A program made the translations under genes and the position numbers. From positions 544,916 to 608,915 of the forward strand of contig NZ_QEHM01000003.1 of NCBI RefSeq assembly GCF_003116585.1: a DNA stretch of 64,000 nucleotides, written 5' to 3'. The stretch is from Albibacillus kandeliae. Lineage in GTDB: Bacteria; Pseudomonadota; Alphaproteobacteria; Rhodobacterales; Rhodobacteraceae. A model generated the notes under the pieces. The model did no database searches. It was not told the origin of the DNA and worked only from the letters and a program-made list of their open reading frames with translations. Positions 33,533 to 43,433 of the stretch are shown here, piece by piece. Positions within the stretch are counted from its first letter, which is position 1. The number at the start of each line of letters is the position of its first letter.

Positions 33533-36500
33533 TCACTCCCCGTGAACAACCCGCAGCTGCGCCTGGTCTCGTCCTTTGATCCCCGATTCTGCCGCGTCAT
33601 CCGTCGCAATCTGAAACTGGGCCATTGTCCGGGTCAGGGAGTGGGCTTCCTTCGCCAATGCCACACTCGCGGCCGTTGTCTGTTCGAACATCGCGGCGTT
33701 GTGCTGGGTGACCTGATCGAGTTGCGTCACAGCGGAGTTGATTTCCTGCAGACCCTGAGACTGCACCGTTGCGCCATCGGCGATGCCTTCGACACTGTCG
33801 GCGATCTGCGTGACCGATGCCATCATCTTGCTCAGGACGTCTCCTGCCTGGCTTACCAGCGTGACGCCCTTCTTGATCTGAGCGCTGCTCGACGAGATCA
33901 GTGAATTGATCTCGCGCGCGGCATCCGACGATCGTTGGGCCAGCGCGCGCACCTCGGAGGCGACGACTGCGAAGCCGCGACCGGCGTCGCCGGCGCGTGC
34001 AGCTTCCACACCTGCGTTGAGAGCGAGCAGGTTGGTCTGGAAAGCAATCTCGTCGATGACTCCCGAAATGCTGGAGATCTCGTTGGAGAACTTTTCGATT
34101 TCGCCCATGGCTCCGACGGCTTCATGGACAACGCCCCCGCTGGTCTGCAGGTTTTCGCGGGTTTCGGTCACCATGCGCGCTGCGTTGGTTGCGTCACCGG
34201 CGGCACTCTGAACCGAACCGGTGAGTTGATCGAGGGCAGCAGCGGTCTCTTCCAGCGTTGCCGCCTGTGTCTCGGTCTTCTTCGAGAGCGCCTGCGTGGC
34301 GTCACTGATGTTGTTGGAATCCGCGTTGATCGACGCGGCGCTCTCGATCAGGCCGCGAATGGCTTCCAGCAGCTTGGCGGTCGCCATATTGAAGTCGAGG
34401 CGAAGCTGTTCGTATTCGGGCGCGAATTCTTCGCTGAGCTCGACGGTGAGATCTCCCTGCGACAGCCGTGTCAGCCCCTCGCGAAGATGGTCCACCACCA
34501 GACTCTGGGCAGCTTCGGCATGGGCGCGCTGCTGTTCACCCTCCTCGATCCGCCGCCGTTCGTCGGTGACGTCATTGCCGACAAGAACCATACCGTTCGG
34601 CTTGCCCTTTGGATCGGACATGCGCGCTAGGGTGGCGTCGAGCAGCATCGTCTTGTTCGGCAGTCGGAGCAGGAAATCGCCGACCACGGTTTCGCCCGAA
34701 CGGATCATGTCGATGATGGTCGCGCCCTGTTCTCCATGAGATGGCCGGAATTCGAGAAGGTCGCTGGCATTTCGTCCTACAAGGTCATGAACCTTAAGGT
34801 CGGCATGATTGCACACATAGGCATTCGCCCACAGCACACGGCCTTCCTCGGTGACCTCGATCCTCGCGGAGCTGTTGTCGAGGGCGGCGATGATCGTCGA
34901 ATCCCTGAGCGACTTGGTCTCGTTCTTCCACTCGATCACCATGCCCAGCCGCTCCCCCGACTTGTTCGTCACCGAGTTTATCGTCAGGGCAAAGAAGGTC
35001 TGGCCGATCTTGATCACGGTCTTCATCGGCAGGGCATCTGGATGCGCCAGCAGCCTGCGAACCTGCTCGGGGACCTCGTGGAAATTGTCCATGTTCTGGC
35101 CGATGAGATCCTGCGCGGCACTGCATCCGGTGAGCTCGGAGAAATCCTTGATCCGTTCCTCGACGGTCTGTGCCATCGCGTCGTTCATCAGGATGAGGTT
35201 GAAATCCTCGTCGACCATGAGCATCGCCGAGGACGCGGTCTCGAAGGCGGAGCTCTTGAAGGCCGAATCGCGCTCGATCTCCCGGGCCTCGATCAGGGAG
35301 TGGCGGAAGTTTTCGAGTGCCTTGGCAATGTCGCCAATTTCGTCGCCGCGGTCTGCTGCCGGCACGGTGACGTCGTAATCCTTGTGGGCAATGCGCCGCA
35401 TGACCTGACCCACGGCAGAGAGCGGGCGCGACATGCCGCGCGACAGGAGGAAGGAAATCAGCGCTGCGAGCACCAGTGTGCCCCCGCCGATGAGGACGAA
35501 GTTGCGGCGCATTTCCGTGACCGGCTGATAGAGTTCCGCGACGCTCTCCATCGTCACCAGCGCCCACCTTGTCCCGAGGACATCAAGGCTCCGGTAGTTT
35601 GCGAGGACGGCAACACCGATACGGTTTGTCATCTCGGCCATGCCCGTCTGACCCGAAAGCGCTGCCTCGATGGCCGGGTTCGCGATCTTCTCGGACATCA
35701 GCTGGCTCTGACGCTCTGTCACGGAATCGGCGCGCAACAGCCCGTCGGGCCCGGTGGCATAAACCTCCCCGGTCTTGCCGAGACCGACGAGGTTCTGGAA
35801 GGACTGGTTGAGCTTGCCGATGGGAATCCGGTAGGCGATGGCGCCAAGCGGGCGGCCCTCCAGCGTGAAAATCGGCCGCGCGATAAAGGCGGAGGGCGCG
35901 CCGTCCACCGCGGCGTAGCGTTCGAAATCGGCGAATGCCGGGGGCTCACCCTCTCCACCGTCCAGCGCCTCGCGCACGACGCGGCCCAGCCCCGAGCCGC
36001 GCCAGGTGCCGCTTTGCAGGTTGGTGGCGAACTCGGCCTGCTTGGCGACGCTGTAGACAACGTTGCCACCGGTATCGACGAGGTAGATATCGGCATAGCC
36101 CATGGTCCGCATCAGCCGCGCGAGCACGGGATGAAACCGCTCGTGGGCCCGGTCGTAGGGGTCGTTCACCCCGCCGAGGACCATCTTGGCCCGTTCCTGC
36201 GGCGCGTGCGGGTTGCCGGTCACGAACCGGTCGCCCAGCACCTGTTCCGGATCCTGCATGAACTGGAACGAAGTCGAGAAAGCCTGCAGCGCATCCATCG
36301 ACTGCGAACTTTGCGCCTGCAGTTCGAGGTCGCGCGCCATGCCCGCAACAAGATCGAGAATTCGCCCGGCCTGGTCGTTTGCGACCGCCGACATCCGGTG
36401 CCTGGCCTCGCCCGTGACCACCGAGGCGGATTGCAGGAAGGCGACGGCCATCGTCGCGATCACCGCGATGGAGGTTATGGCCATCATGGCGGCCGGAAGC

Positions 36501-36586
36501 TTGTAGATTATGCGGATGCTGGCAAGGCTCTTCACCGTCGGGAACTCCGGTTGATGGAACGCGGACCTCTCCCGGCCGCGTTTCAT
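33533..36586 (-). CDS. Methyl-accepting chemotaxis protein with extracytoplasmic sensor and PAS domains
   Basis: The 1017-residue product is a large chemoreceptor. It has a membrane helix near residues 28-53, a Cache-like periplasmic sensor (about 54-350), a second helix near 355-378 and a HAMP domain ([21 protein letters not shown]). Two PAS-like domains (about 440-680) and a second linker follow, then the signalling domain with the tip [20 protein letters not shown] and [21 protein letters not shown] at 36535 with GGAG upstream is an alternative start. No che genes are beside it. Confidence 0.9.
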   Translation of the reverse strand: MKRGRERSAFHQPEFPTVKSLASIRIIYKLPAAMMAITSIAVIATMAVAFLQSASVVTGEARHRMSAVANDQAGRILDLVAGMARDLELQAQSSQSMDALQAFSTSFQFMQDPEQVLGDRFVTGNPHAPQERAKMVLGGVNDPYDRAHERFHPVLARLMRTMGYADIYLVDTGGNVVYSVAKQAEFATNLQSGTWRGSGLGRVVREALDGGEGEPPAFADFERYAAVDGAPSAFIARPIFTLEGRPLGAIAYRIPIGKLNQSFQNLVGLGKTGEVYATGPDGLLRADSVTERQSQLMSEKIANPAIEAALSGQTGMAEMTNRIGVAVLANYRSLDVLGTRWALVTMESVAELYQPVTEMRRNFVLIGGGTLVLAALISFLLSRGMSRPLSAVGQVMRRIAHKDYDVTVPAADRGDEIGDIAKALENFRHSLIEAREIERDSAFKSSAFETASSAMLMVDEDFNLILMNDAMAQTVEERIKDFSELTGCSAAQDLIGQNMDNFHEVPEQVRRLLAHPDALPMKTVIKIGQTFFALTINSVTNKSGERLGMVIEWKNETKSLRDSTIIAALDNSSARIEVTEEGRVLWANAYVCNHADLKVHDLVGRNASDLLEFRPSHGEQGATIIDMIRSGETVVGDFLLRLPNKTMLLDATLARMSDPKGKPNGMVLVGNDVTDERRRIEEGEQQRAHAEAAQSLVVDHLREGLTRLSQGDLTVELSEEFAPEYEQLRLDFNMATAKLLEAIRGLIESAASINADSNNISDATQALSKKTETQAATLEETAAALDQLTGSVQSAAGDATNAARMVTETRENLQTSGGVVHEAVGAMGEIEKFSNEISSISGVIDEIAFQTNLLALNAGVEAARAGDAGRGFAVVASEVRALAQRSSDAAREINSLISSSSAQIKKGVTLVSQAGDVLSKMMASVTQIADSVEGIADGATVQSQGLQEINSAVTQLDQVTQHNAAMFEQTTAASVALAKEAHSLTRTMAQFQIATDDAAESGIKGRDQAQLRVVHGE

Positions 36587-36647
36587 CGCCTAAACGGAAT
36601 TCATTTATGGGCCGTAAACTCCCCCTATCGCGCCAGCCACGCAGGGA

Positions 36648-36670
36648 CGGACGGGGCAGGACCCCGTCCG
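36648..36670 (-). terminator. GC-rich hairpin after the amidohydrolase gene
   Basis: A perfect nine-base stem (CGGACGGGG and CCCCGTCCG) with a five-base loop lies 31 bases beyond the amidohydrolase stop and upstream of the chemoreceptor gene. No T-run follows on the minus strand, so its strength as a terminator is uncertain. Confidence 0.45.
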
Positions 36671-36700
36671 GAATTTACGAACATTTGTCGGTATTGTCGC

Positions 36701-37573
36701 TCAGGACAGGCCGAGCAGCTTCGCCGCGTTGTCCTTGAGGATCAGCGGGCGCACCTCGTCGCGGAAATCGGCCTTGTCGAAGGCATCCAGCCATTTCTCG
36801 GGCGCGATCATCGGCCAGTCGGACCCGAACAGCATCTTCTTGCGCAGCAGCGTGTTGGCGTAGCGCACGAGGATCGGCGGGAAGTACTTGGGCGACCATC
36901 CCGAGAGGTCGATGTAGACATTGGGCTTGTGCTGCGCCACCGACAGCGCCTCTTCCTGCCAGGGGAAGGAGGGATGCGCGAGGATGATCGGCATTTCCGG
37001 GAAATCCACCGCGACATCGTCGATATACATCGGGTTGGAGTACTTCAGCCGCATCCCGTTGCCGCCGGGCATGCCCGAACCGACCCCGGTCTGGCCGGTG
37101 TGGAACAGCGCCGGCTTGCCGGTCTCGGCGATGGCCTCGTAGAGCGTGTAGGCCATGCGGTCATTGGGGTAGAACCCCTGCATCGTCGGGTGGAACTTGA
37201 ACCCCTGAACCCCGTAGTTCTCGACCAGGTTTCGCGCCTCGCGCGCCCCCAGTTTGCCCTTGGCAGGGTCGATCGAGGCGAAGGGGATCAGGATGTCGGA
37301 ATGCTGGGCCGCCAGTTCCGCCACTTCCTCGTTCTTGTAGCGGCGATAGCCCGTCTCGCGCTCCGCATCGACGGGAAAGATCACCGCCGCGATGTTCTGC
37401 TCGCGGTAGTGCGCCGCCGTCTGCTCGATGGTGGGCGGATGCTGCCACGGCGCGCCAAAGTACTTGGCCATCGCGGTCTGCAGATCGTCGTAGCCGTCGT
37501 CGGAATGGCAGCCGCAGGGCTCTTCCGCGTGGGTGTGGAAATCGATGGCACGGACTTTGGCTAGATCGATCAC
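36701..37573 (-). CDS. Metal-dependent amidohydrolase (amidohydrolase_2 type)
   Basis: The 290-residue product is a TIM-barrel hydrolase of the PF04909 type. Metal-site motifs are DFHTH (His13 and His15), FKFHPTMQGF, LFHTGQTG, ILAHPSFPW and FGSDWP. The substrate is unknown; relatives act on aromatic ring-cleavage products or lactones. The GTG at 37573 follows GGAGG by seven bases; an open frame further upstream is antisense to nothing but lacks family likeness. It shares strand with the LysR gene upstream, across a 146-base gap. Confidence 0.82.
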   Translation of the reverse strand: MIDLAKVRAIDFHTHAEEPCGCHSDDGYDDLQTAMAKYFGAPWQHPPTIEQTAAHYREQNIAAVIFPVDAERETGYRRYKNEEVAELAAQHSDILIPFASIDPAKGKLGAREARNLVENYGVQGFKFHPTMQGFYPNDRMAYTLYEAIAETGKPALFHTGQTGVGSGMPGGNGMRLKYSNPMYIDDVAVDFPEMPIILAHPSFPWQEEALSVAQHKPNVYIDLSGWSPKYFPPILVRYANTLLRKKMLFGSDWPMIAPEKWLDAFDKADFRDEVRPLILKDNAAKLLGLS

Positions 37574-37719
37574 GAATGGTCCTCCCTTGGTCGGGGCGGA
37601 TCGTGCGCAGATAGGCGGGAATGTCAAATGGGCTTTTCGTCCCGGCGCCGGTTCGCGCCACGGGCCTGCATCTTTTCTCACTAAATACTCACGGCACGAC
37701 GCTGACAGGTGCGCCGGTG

Positions 37720-38658
37720 CTAACGGATTTCTCCCCCGGCAATCACGTGGTCGGCGATCTGCGCCCTGAGCCAGCTGTGCATCGCCGAGTGATGGGTGCG
37801 CGCGTTCCAGTAGAGGTAGATGTCGAAGGTCCCCGCGAAGGGGCAGGCGGTGCTGTGCAACTCGTCGCCAAAGGCCCGGGCTATACGGCTGGGCAGGGTC
37901 GAAATCAGGTCGGTGCCACTGAGGATGCGGGGCACGGCGGCGGGGCTCGGGACACGGAGGATCTCGTTCAGCGCCAGCCCACGCGCCTCGAGCTCGACGA
38001 GGAAGCGCGACTGCCAGGTGCCGCCGTAGATCACCGTGACATGGGGTGCGGCGAGGTAGGTCGCCTCGTCTATCTCCTGTCCGGCAAGCGGGTTGTCGGG
38101 CGACATCACGCAGACCGAATGTTCTTGCAGCAGGCGGCGGCGGTAAAAGCTGTTGTCCTCGATGGGCACCGGACTGATCAGCAGGTCGCTCTCTCCCCTG
38201 TCCAGCTGGCCCTTGCCCAGCACGGTCGAGGTCAGGATATTGAGCCGCATGCCCGGCGCCTTCTTGCGGAGGATGCGCAGCAGGCCCGGCAGGATCAGCA
38301 GCCGTTCGTAGTAGTTGCACGAGAGGGTGACCTGCGTATCGGCCTTGTTAGGGTCAAAAGCGGGTGGCTCCAGCAGGGCCGAGAAGTCATCGGCGATCCG
38401 GGCGACGGAGGTCACGATCTCGTCGCAGCGGTCGGTGGCGACGATGCCGCCGCCCTGCCGCACGAAGAGCGGGTCGCCAAAGGCGCTGCGCAGCCTGTCG
38501 ATGGTATAGCTGACGGTGGACTGGGTCAGGCCGAGGCTCTCGGCCGCGCGCGTGAAGGATCCGAGCGCATGCACCATGCGCAGGGTCCTGAGCGCCGCGA
38601 AATCAAGCGACGCAGGGTCGATCCGTGTGCCCAAGCTCTCCTCCCCTCGCCTGAACAT
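37720..38658 (-). CDS. LysR-family transcriptional regulator
   Basis: The 312-residue product has an N-terminal winged helix (LRTLRMVHALGSFTRAAESLGLTQSTVSYTIDRLRSAFGDPLFVRQ, about residues 23-67) and a C-terminal periplasmic-binding-like effector domain. It resembles NodD/aromatic-pathway regulators in the FVRQGGGIVATDR wing region. It is divergent from the cytochrome P450 gene, and a LysR-type box lies between them, so regulation of the P450 and of itself is likely. Confidence 0.9.
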   Translation of the reverse strand: MFRRGEESLGTRIDPASLDFAALRTLRMVHALGSFTRAAESLGLTQSTVSYTIDRLRSAFGDPLFVRQGGGIVATDRCDEIVTSVARIADDFSALLEPPAFDPNKADTQVTLSCNYYERLLILPGLLRILRKKAPGMRLNILTSTVLGKGQLDRGESDLLISPVPIEDNSFYRRRLLQEHSVCVMSPDNPLAGQEIDEATYLAAPHVTVIYGGTWQSRFLVELEARGLALNEILRVPSPAAVPRILSGTDLISTLPSRIARAFGDELHSTACPFAGTFDIYLYWNARTHHSAMHSWLRAQIADHVIAGGEIR

Positions 38659-38671
38659 GTGCGCAGAGCTT

Positions 38672-38686
38672 ATCGAAATTCTCGAT
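38672..38686. promoter_or_regulatory. LysR-type T-N11-A operator
   Basis: ATCGA-N5-TCGAT is a perfect inverted repeat with the T-N11-A spacing typical of LysR regulators. It lies 13 bases before the LysR start and 80 bases before the P450 start. Confidence 0.6.
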
Positions 38687-38766
38687 GTTGTCCATTCATC
38701 CCATCGGATTGCGGGATGGTTTCGGGCTTTCTAGGCTTGGATCGCAGTTCTTGGGGAGGAGCAGCG

Positions 38767-39957
38767 ATGACGACAACGCTGAAGACGCGCGCGCCGATCG
38801 ACGAGTCGATCACGATCGAGCAGCTGACACGGGATCCATACAGTATCTACCGCAGGCTTCGGGCCGAGGCGCCGGTTCTGACCGTCCGGTCGATCAACCG
38901 GACCATGCTGACCAAGGCGGAGGATACCAAGTATGTGAAGGAGACGCCCGCGCTGTTCAGTTCGGACGATCCGACCACGCCGATGGAGCGGGCCTTTCGC
39001 GCCCACACCCTGATGCGCAAGGACGCCGAAGAGCACCTCGCCGAGCGCAACGCGATGGCGCCGACCTTTACCGGGCGCAACATCAAGGCCTGCTGGCAAC
39101 CGATCTACGAGGGCATCGCCCGCGATTTCGTCGACTCGCTGCCGCGGGGCGAGACAGTCGACCTGTTCAAGATACTCGCCGCGCCCTTCGCCGCGCGGTG
39201 CCTCAAACACCTTCTGGGGATCGAGGAATCGAGCGACGCCGACATGGAACGCTGGAGTCAGACCCTGATCGACGGCGCCGGCAACTTTGGCTACCGGCAG
39301 GACCTGTTCGACAAGTGCGATGCGGCGAACGACGAGATGGACGCGCTGTTTGCCCGGGCCATCGAACGGCATCTGAAGGACCCCAATGCCTCGGCCCTGT
39401 CGGTCATGGTGAACGCCGAGACGCCGATCCCGATGTCGCAGATCTATGCCAACATCAAGATCGCCATCGGCGGCGGGATCAACGAGCCGCGCGATGCGCT
39501 GCTGACCATCCTCTACGGGCTGCTTACCAACCCCGACCAGAACGAGGCCGCCAAGCGTGACGGGCTCTGGGGGCAGGCATTCGAGGAAGGGGTGCGCTGG
39601 GTGGCGCCGATCCAGGCGAGCTCGCGCCGGGTGATGGAAGATACCGAGATACGGGGGCACTTCATCCCCAAGGGCGATATCGTGATGACCGTTCAGGCTT
39701 CGGCCTGCCATGACGAGGATCTCTACGAGGATCCGCATCTCTACAACATCTTCCGTCCGAAGACGCCGCATCAGGCCTTTGGCAACGGGCCGCATTTCTG
39801 CCAGGGCACACATATCGCCCGCCGGATGCTGGCCGACATCATGCTGCCCATGCTCTATGACCGCTTCCCCGACATGGCGTTGCCGGAACCGGAGAAGGTG
39901 CAGTTCTGGGGGTTCGGATTCAGGGGGCCGCTGTCTCTGCCGGTGACACTGAACTAG
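38767..39957 (+). CDS. Cytochrome P450
   Basis: The 396-residue product is a soluble bacterial P450. The haem loop FGNGPHFCQG has its Cys ligand near residue 345, and the K-helix ExxR is in FEEGVRWVAP. The I-helix reads AIGGGINEPRDALLT and lacks the usual acid-Thr pair. The ATG at 38767 follows GGGAGGAG. No ferredoxin or reductase gene is next to it, so electron partners must come from elsewhere. It is divergent from the LysR gene and is followed by a TRAP binding protein on the same strand. Confidence 0.92.
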   Translation: MTTTLKTRAPIDESITIEQLTRDPYSIYRRLRAEAPVLTVRSINRTMLTKAEDTKYVKETPALFSSDDPTTPMERAFRAHTLMRKDAEEHLAERNAMAPTFTGRNIKACWQPIYEGIARDFVDSLPRGETVDLFKILAAPFAARCLKHLLGIEESSDADMERWSQTLIDGAGNFGYRQDLFDKCDAANDEMDALFARAIERHLKDPNASALSVMVNAETPIPMSQIYANIKIAIGGGINEPRDALLTILYGLLTNPDQNEAAKRDGLWGQAFEEGVRWVAPIQASSRRVMEDTEIRGHFIPKGDIVMTVQASACHDEDLYEDPHLYNIFRPKTPHQAFGNGPHFCQGTHIARRMLADIMLPMLYDRFPDMALPEPEKVQFWGFGFRGPLSLPVTLN

Positions 39958-40022
39958 GGCCTAACAAGGCAAAGCAGAGACCAATAGGCGCGAGGGAGAG
40001 ACGCGCCATCACTCGGGAGGGA

Positions 40023-41075
40023 ATGATGAGGAAACGCAACCTGCTGAAGGGGGCCGCGGCGACGCTGGCCGTCCTTACGGCCTTGGGGCCGATGACGGGT
40101 GTCGCTCAGGCACAGGAGGTGACGCTGCGGCTGCACCAGTTCCTGCCGCCACCGGCCACCGTGCCGAAGATGATCCTGAAGCCTTGGGCAGAGCGGATCG
40201 AAACGGCCTCGAACGGCCGGATCAAGATCGAGCATTACGATGCCATGGCGCTGGGTGGCACGCCGCCGAGCCTGATGGACCAAGCCATCGACGGCACCGC
40301 CGACATCATCATGACGGTGGTCGGCTACACTCCGGGGCGCTTTCCGCGCACCGAGGTCTTTGAACTGCCGTTCATGATGACCGACCCCATCGCCACCGCG
40401 CAGGCGTTTCAGGAGCTGGTGGAAACAGATCTCAAGGACAACGAGTACAAGGACGTGCATGTCCTTGGCGCATGGGTGCATGGCCCAGGGGTGGTGCACA
40501 GCCGTGACGGCGTCAGCACGCTGGAGGACATGGAGGGCCTGAAGGTGCGTGGCCCGACCCGGGTGATCACCGACATGCTGAAGGAACTGGGCGCGACCCC
40601 GGTCGGCATGCCGCTGCCGGCGATCCCCGAGTCCCTGTCGAAGGGTGTTATCGACGGGACCGTGATCCCGTGGGAGGTGACGCCCGCGATCCGGCTTTCG
40701 GAACTGGTGCATCACGCGACCGAGTTCACCAACTCGAAGGAAGCGCTTTATACCGCGACCATCGTCACGGTGATGAACAAGGCCAAGTACGAGTCTCTGC
40801 CCGAGGACCTGCGGGCGATCATCGACGCGGAGTCCGGCCAGAAGCTGTCGAGCTTTGCCGCCGAGGTCATGTTCGAGCAGGACAAGCCCGGCCGGGACAT
40901 CGCCGAGAAGAACGGCACCGAGTTCGTGCAGCTTGACACTGCCGAGATCGAGCGCTGGAAGGAAAAGGCGCAGCCGGTGGTCGATCGCTGGATCGCCGAC
41001 ATGGACGGCAAGGGCATCGACGGCGCGGCGCTGATCGAACAGGCCCGCGCGCTGATCGAGAAGCACGGCGGCTGA
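40023..41075 (+). CDS. TRAP transporter solute-binding protein (DctP type)
   Basis: The 350-residue product is the periplasmic receptor of a TRAP uptake system for organic acids. A signal peptide covers about residues 1-31 (cut near AQAQE). The family motif region KVRGPTRVITDMLKELGATPVGMPLPAIPESLSKGVIDGTV includes the Arg that binds the substrate carboxylate. A second ATG at 40026 fits the GGGAGG ribosome site better. No DctQ/DctM membrane genes follow, so it is an orphan receptor here. It may serve the amidohydrolase/P450 pathway. Confidence 0.9.
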   Translation: MMRKRNLLKGAAATLAVLTALGPMTGVAQAQEVTLRLHQFLPPPATVPKMILKPWAERIETASNGRIKIEHYDAMALGGTPPSLMDQAIDGTADIIMTVVGYTPGRFPRTEVFELPFMMTDPIATAQAFQELVETDLKDNEYKDVHVLGAWVHGPGVVHSRDGVSTLEDMEGLKVRGPTRVITDMLKELGATPVGMPLPAIPESLSKGVIDGTVIPWEVTPAIRLSELVHHATEFTNSKEALYTATIVTVMNKAKYESLPEDLRAIIDAESGQKLSSFAAEVMFEQDKPGRDIAEKNGTEFVQLDTAEIERWKEKAQPVVDRWIADMDGKGIDGAALIEQARALIEKHGG

Positions 41076-41096
41076 CCGCCGGCTGATCACGAGGAA

Positions 41097-41126
41097 ACGC
41101 CCCGGCCCTGCGCCGGGGCGTCTTTC
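41097..41126 (+). terminator. Rho-independent-like terminator after dctP
   Basis: A ten-base stem (ACGCCCCGGC and GCCGGGGCGT, one inner pair) with a short loop begins 22 bases after the dctP stop and is followed by CTTTCG. The T-run is weak. Confidence 0.6.
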
Positions 41127-41237
41127 GTTGCAGCGCACCTTTGCCGAGGGCCGGACCCTAGCCAGTTGAGTTCACGCCGCAAAACGCCTATCTCGGCTCA
41201 AATACCCGCAAATGCGCATGATGCGAAGGATCCCGGC

Positions 41238-41852
41238 GTGGCGAACCACCTCTACCAGAATGACCTGCCCGACGGGCTGAAACTTGGCCCCGTGGTCGCC
41301 ATCGACTGCGAGACGATGGGCCTGAACCCGTGGCGCGACCGGCTTTGCGTGATCCAGATGTCGGACGGCGACGGCAATGCCCATATCATCCAGGTCGCCA
41401 AGGGGCAGACCGAGGCGCCCAACCTCTGCAAGCTGCTGACCGATCCGAACACGCTGAAGCTGTTCCACTTCGGCCGCTTCGACATCGCCGCCATGTACCA
41501 CGCCTTTGGCGCACTGGCCGCGCCGGTCTATTGCACCAAGATCGCCAGCCGACTGGTGCGGACCTATACCGACCGCCACGGGCTCAAGAACCTGACGCAG
41601 GAGCTGATCGGGCTCGATATCTCCAAGCAGCAGCAGATGAGCGACTGGGGCTCCGAGACCCTGACCGACGCCCAGCTTGAATATGCGGCCTCGGACGTGC
41701 TTCACTTGCACAAGCTGAAGGACCGGCTTGACGAGATGCTGGCCCGCGAGGGCCGCACCGAGCTTGCGCAGTCCTGTTTCGACTTCCTGCCCACGCGGGC
41801 GCGGCTGGACCTTGCCGGCTGGCCCGAAATCGACATTTTTGCGCACTCATGA
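41238..41852 (+). CDS. rnd: Ribonuclease D (short form)
   Basis: The 204-residue product is a DEDDy 3'-5' exonuclease of the short alphaproteobacterial RNase D type, lacking HRDC domains. Motifs are VAIDCETMGLNP (DxE), LFHFGRFDIAAMY and the final YAASDVLHLH. The GTG at 41238 is chosen because AAGGA lies seven bases before it; an upstream in-frame start at 41166 would add 24 residues without family likeness. It overlaps kdsD by four bases. Confidence 0.88.
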   Translation: MANHLYQNDLPDGLKLGPVVAIDCETMGLNPWRDRLCVIQMSDGDGNAHIIQVAKGQTEAPNLCKLLTDPNTLKLFHFGRFDIAAMYHAFGALAAPVYCTKIASRLVRTYTDRHGLKNLTQELIGLDISKQQQMSDWGSETLTDAQLEYAASDVLHLHKLKDRLDEMLAREGRTELAQSCFDFLPTRARLDLAGWPEIDIFAHS

Positions 41853-42811
41853 CCGAAACAGAGACATTCCTCGCCACGGCGCGCCAGGTCATCCTCGATG
41901 AGGCCCGCGCGCTCGACCTGATGGCGGATCACCTCGACAAGGAATTTGCCGAGGTCGTGCGGCTTGTGCTCTCGGCCACCGGGCGGATCATCGTCAGCGG
42001 TATCGGTAAGTCCGGCCACATCGGCCGTAAGATCGCCGCGACGCTGGCCAGCACCGGCACACCCGCGCATTTCGTGCACCCGGCCGAGGCGAGCCACGGC
42101 GACCTTGGCATGGTCGCCAAGGGCGACGTGGTGCTGGCGATCTCGAACTCGGGCGAGGCCCCCGAACTTGCCAACCTGCTGTCCTACACCCGGCGTTTCG
42201 GCATTCCGCTGATCGGACTGTCGAGCCGTCCGGAGAGCACGCTGATGACTCAGGCCGATGCGCACCTGCTGATCCCGAACGCGGGCGAGGCCTGCGGGTT
42301 CGGCATGGTGCCGTCGATTTCGACCACCCTCACCCTTGCGATGGGCGATGCGCTGGCGATCGCGATCATGAAGTACCGCGATTTCCGGCCAGAGAACTTC
42401 CGCGACTTCCACCCCGGCGGCAAGCTGGGCGCGCGCCTGTCGAAGGTCCGCGACCTGATGCACTCGGGCGAGGCGTTGCCGCTGGTCGGGGCCGAGACCC
42501 CGATGAGCGACACGCTGCTGGAGATCAGTCAGAAGGGCTTTGGCGTTGCGGGCGTCGCCGCCACGGATGGCACCCTTGTCGGGATCATCACCGACGGTGA
42601 CCTGCGTCGCAAGATGGCGGGGCTTCTGGAGCATACGGCCGGCGAGGTGATGACCGCCTCTCCCACGACCATCGGCCCGGATGCCCTGGCCGAAGAGGCC
42701 GTGGCGATCATGAACCAGAAGAAGATCACCTGTCTATTCGTGACCGACAACGGCGGACCGGCCCTCGGGCTGCTGCATATCCACGACTGCCTGCGCGCCG
42801 GTCTGGGCTGA
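41849..42811 (+). CDS. kdsD: D-arabinose-5-phosphate isomerase (KdsD/KpsF)
   Basis: This enzyme converts ribulose-5-phosphate to arabinose-5-phosphate, the first step of Kdo synthesis. The 320-residue product has a SIS domain (about residues 35-170; SGIGKSGHIGRKIAATLASTGTPAHFVHPAEASHGDLGM) and two CBS domains (about 205-320). FHPGGKLGARL precedes the CBS pair as in KdsD. It begins the run kdsD-lptC-lptA-lptB. kdsB for the later CMP-Kdo step is at 53.5 kb; kdsA and kdsC are not in the window. Confidence 0.94.
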   Translation: MTETETFLATARQVILDEARALDLMADHLDKEFAEVVRLVLSATGRIIVSGIGKSGHIGRKIAATLASTGTPAHFVHPAEASHGDLGMVAKGDVVLAISNSGEAPELANLLSYTRRFGIPLIGLSSRPESTLMTQADAHLLIPNAGEACGFGMVPSISTTLTLAMGDALAIAIMKYRDFRPENFRDFHPGGKLGARLSKVRDLMHSGEALPLVGAETPMSDTLLEISQKGFGVAGVAATDGTLVGIITDGDLRRKMAGLLEHTAGEVMTASPTTIGPDALAEEAVAIMNQKKITCLFVTDNGGPALGLLHIHDCLRAGLG

Positions 42812-42812
42812 C

Positions 42813-43430
42813 ATGGCAGGGGCGAGCGCGATGGATTCCCACTCCCGGATCGTCGGCTTCTTCAAAGTGCTGCTGCCCCTGGCCGCGCTGGCCATTCTTG
42901 CGACCCTGTTCCTGATTTCGCGCGGCGTGAACTTCGAGGCGACCATCCCCTTTGCCGAGGACGAGGTGGCCGACCGCCTGCGCGACCAGCAGATCACCGG
43001 CCCGTTCTTCTCGGGCACCACGGCGGAGGGCGAGGAAATCGTCTTTAGCGCCGCCGTCGCGCGCCCGGGCGGCCCCGACAAGCCGGCCGAGGCAAACGAG
43101 GTGAATGCCAAGCTCACGACCTCGCGCGGGGAGCTGATTACCCTCGATTCAGACCTCGCCAGCGTGGACATGGACGGCAAGGCCGCGACCTTCTCCGGGA
43201 ACGTCCTGTTCCAGTCCTCCACCGGGATCGAGGTGCGGACGGACCAGCTCTACACCGTGCTGGACGGCATCCAGGGCAACTCTCCGGGGACCATCACCGG
43301 CACCGGGCCATTCGGCGATATCACCGCCGGACAGATGGAATTTGGCCCGAATACCGAGGACGGACCTCTGCATGTTCTTTTCAAGGACGGTGTAAAGCTG
43401 ATATATCGCCCCAAAGAGACGGAAAAATAG
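42813..43430 (+). CDS. lptC: LPS export protein LptC
   Basis: LptC is the single-pass inner-membrane protein that hands LPS from LptB2FG to LptA. The 205-residue product has one membrane helix near residues 17-35 (VLLPLAALAILATLFLIS) and a periplasmic beta-jellyroll region with SADLASVDMDG-type strands (SDLASVDMDGKAATFSGNVLF). It follows kdsD by one base and precedes lptA by three. The alphaproteobacterial LptC is diverged from the enteric one, but order fixes the call. Confidence 0.87.
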   Translation: MAGASAMDSHSRIVGFFKVLLPLAALAILATLFLISRGVNFEATIPFAEDEVADRLRDQQITGPFFSGTTAEGEEIVFSAAVARPGGPDKPAEANEVNAKLTTSRGELITLDSDLASVDMDGKAATFSGNVLFQSSTGIEVRTDQLYTVLDGIQGNSPGTITGTGPFGDITAGQMEFGPNTEDGPLHVLFKDGVKLIYRPKETEK

Positions 43431-43433
43431 ACT

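Noticed and set aside
36604-36618. TTTA-N7-TAAA palindrome upstream of the chemoreceptor gene
   Set aside because: It is symmetric at 12 of its 14 paired positions but matches no site class I know and is too short to claim alone.
37621-38766. Upstream extension of the P450 frame
   Set aside because: It is antisense to the LysR gene; the ATG at 38767 has a strong ribosome site and a normal P450 length.
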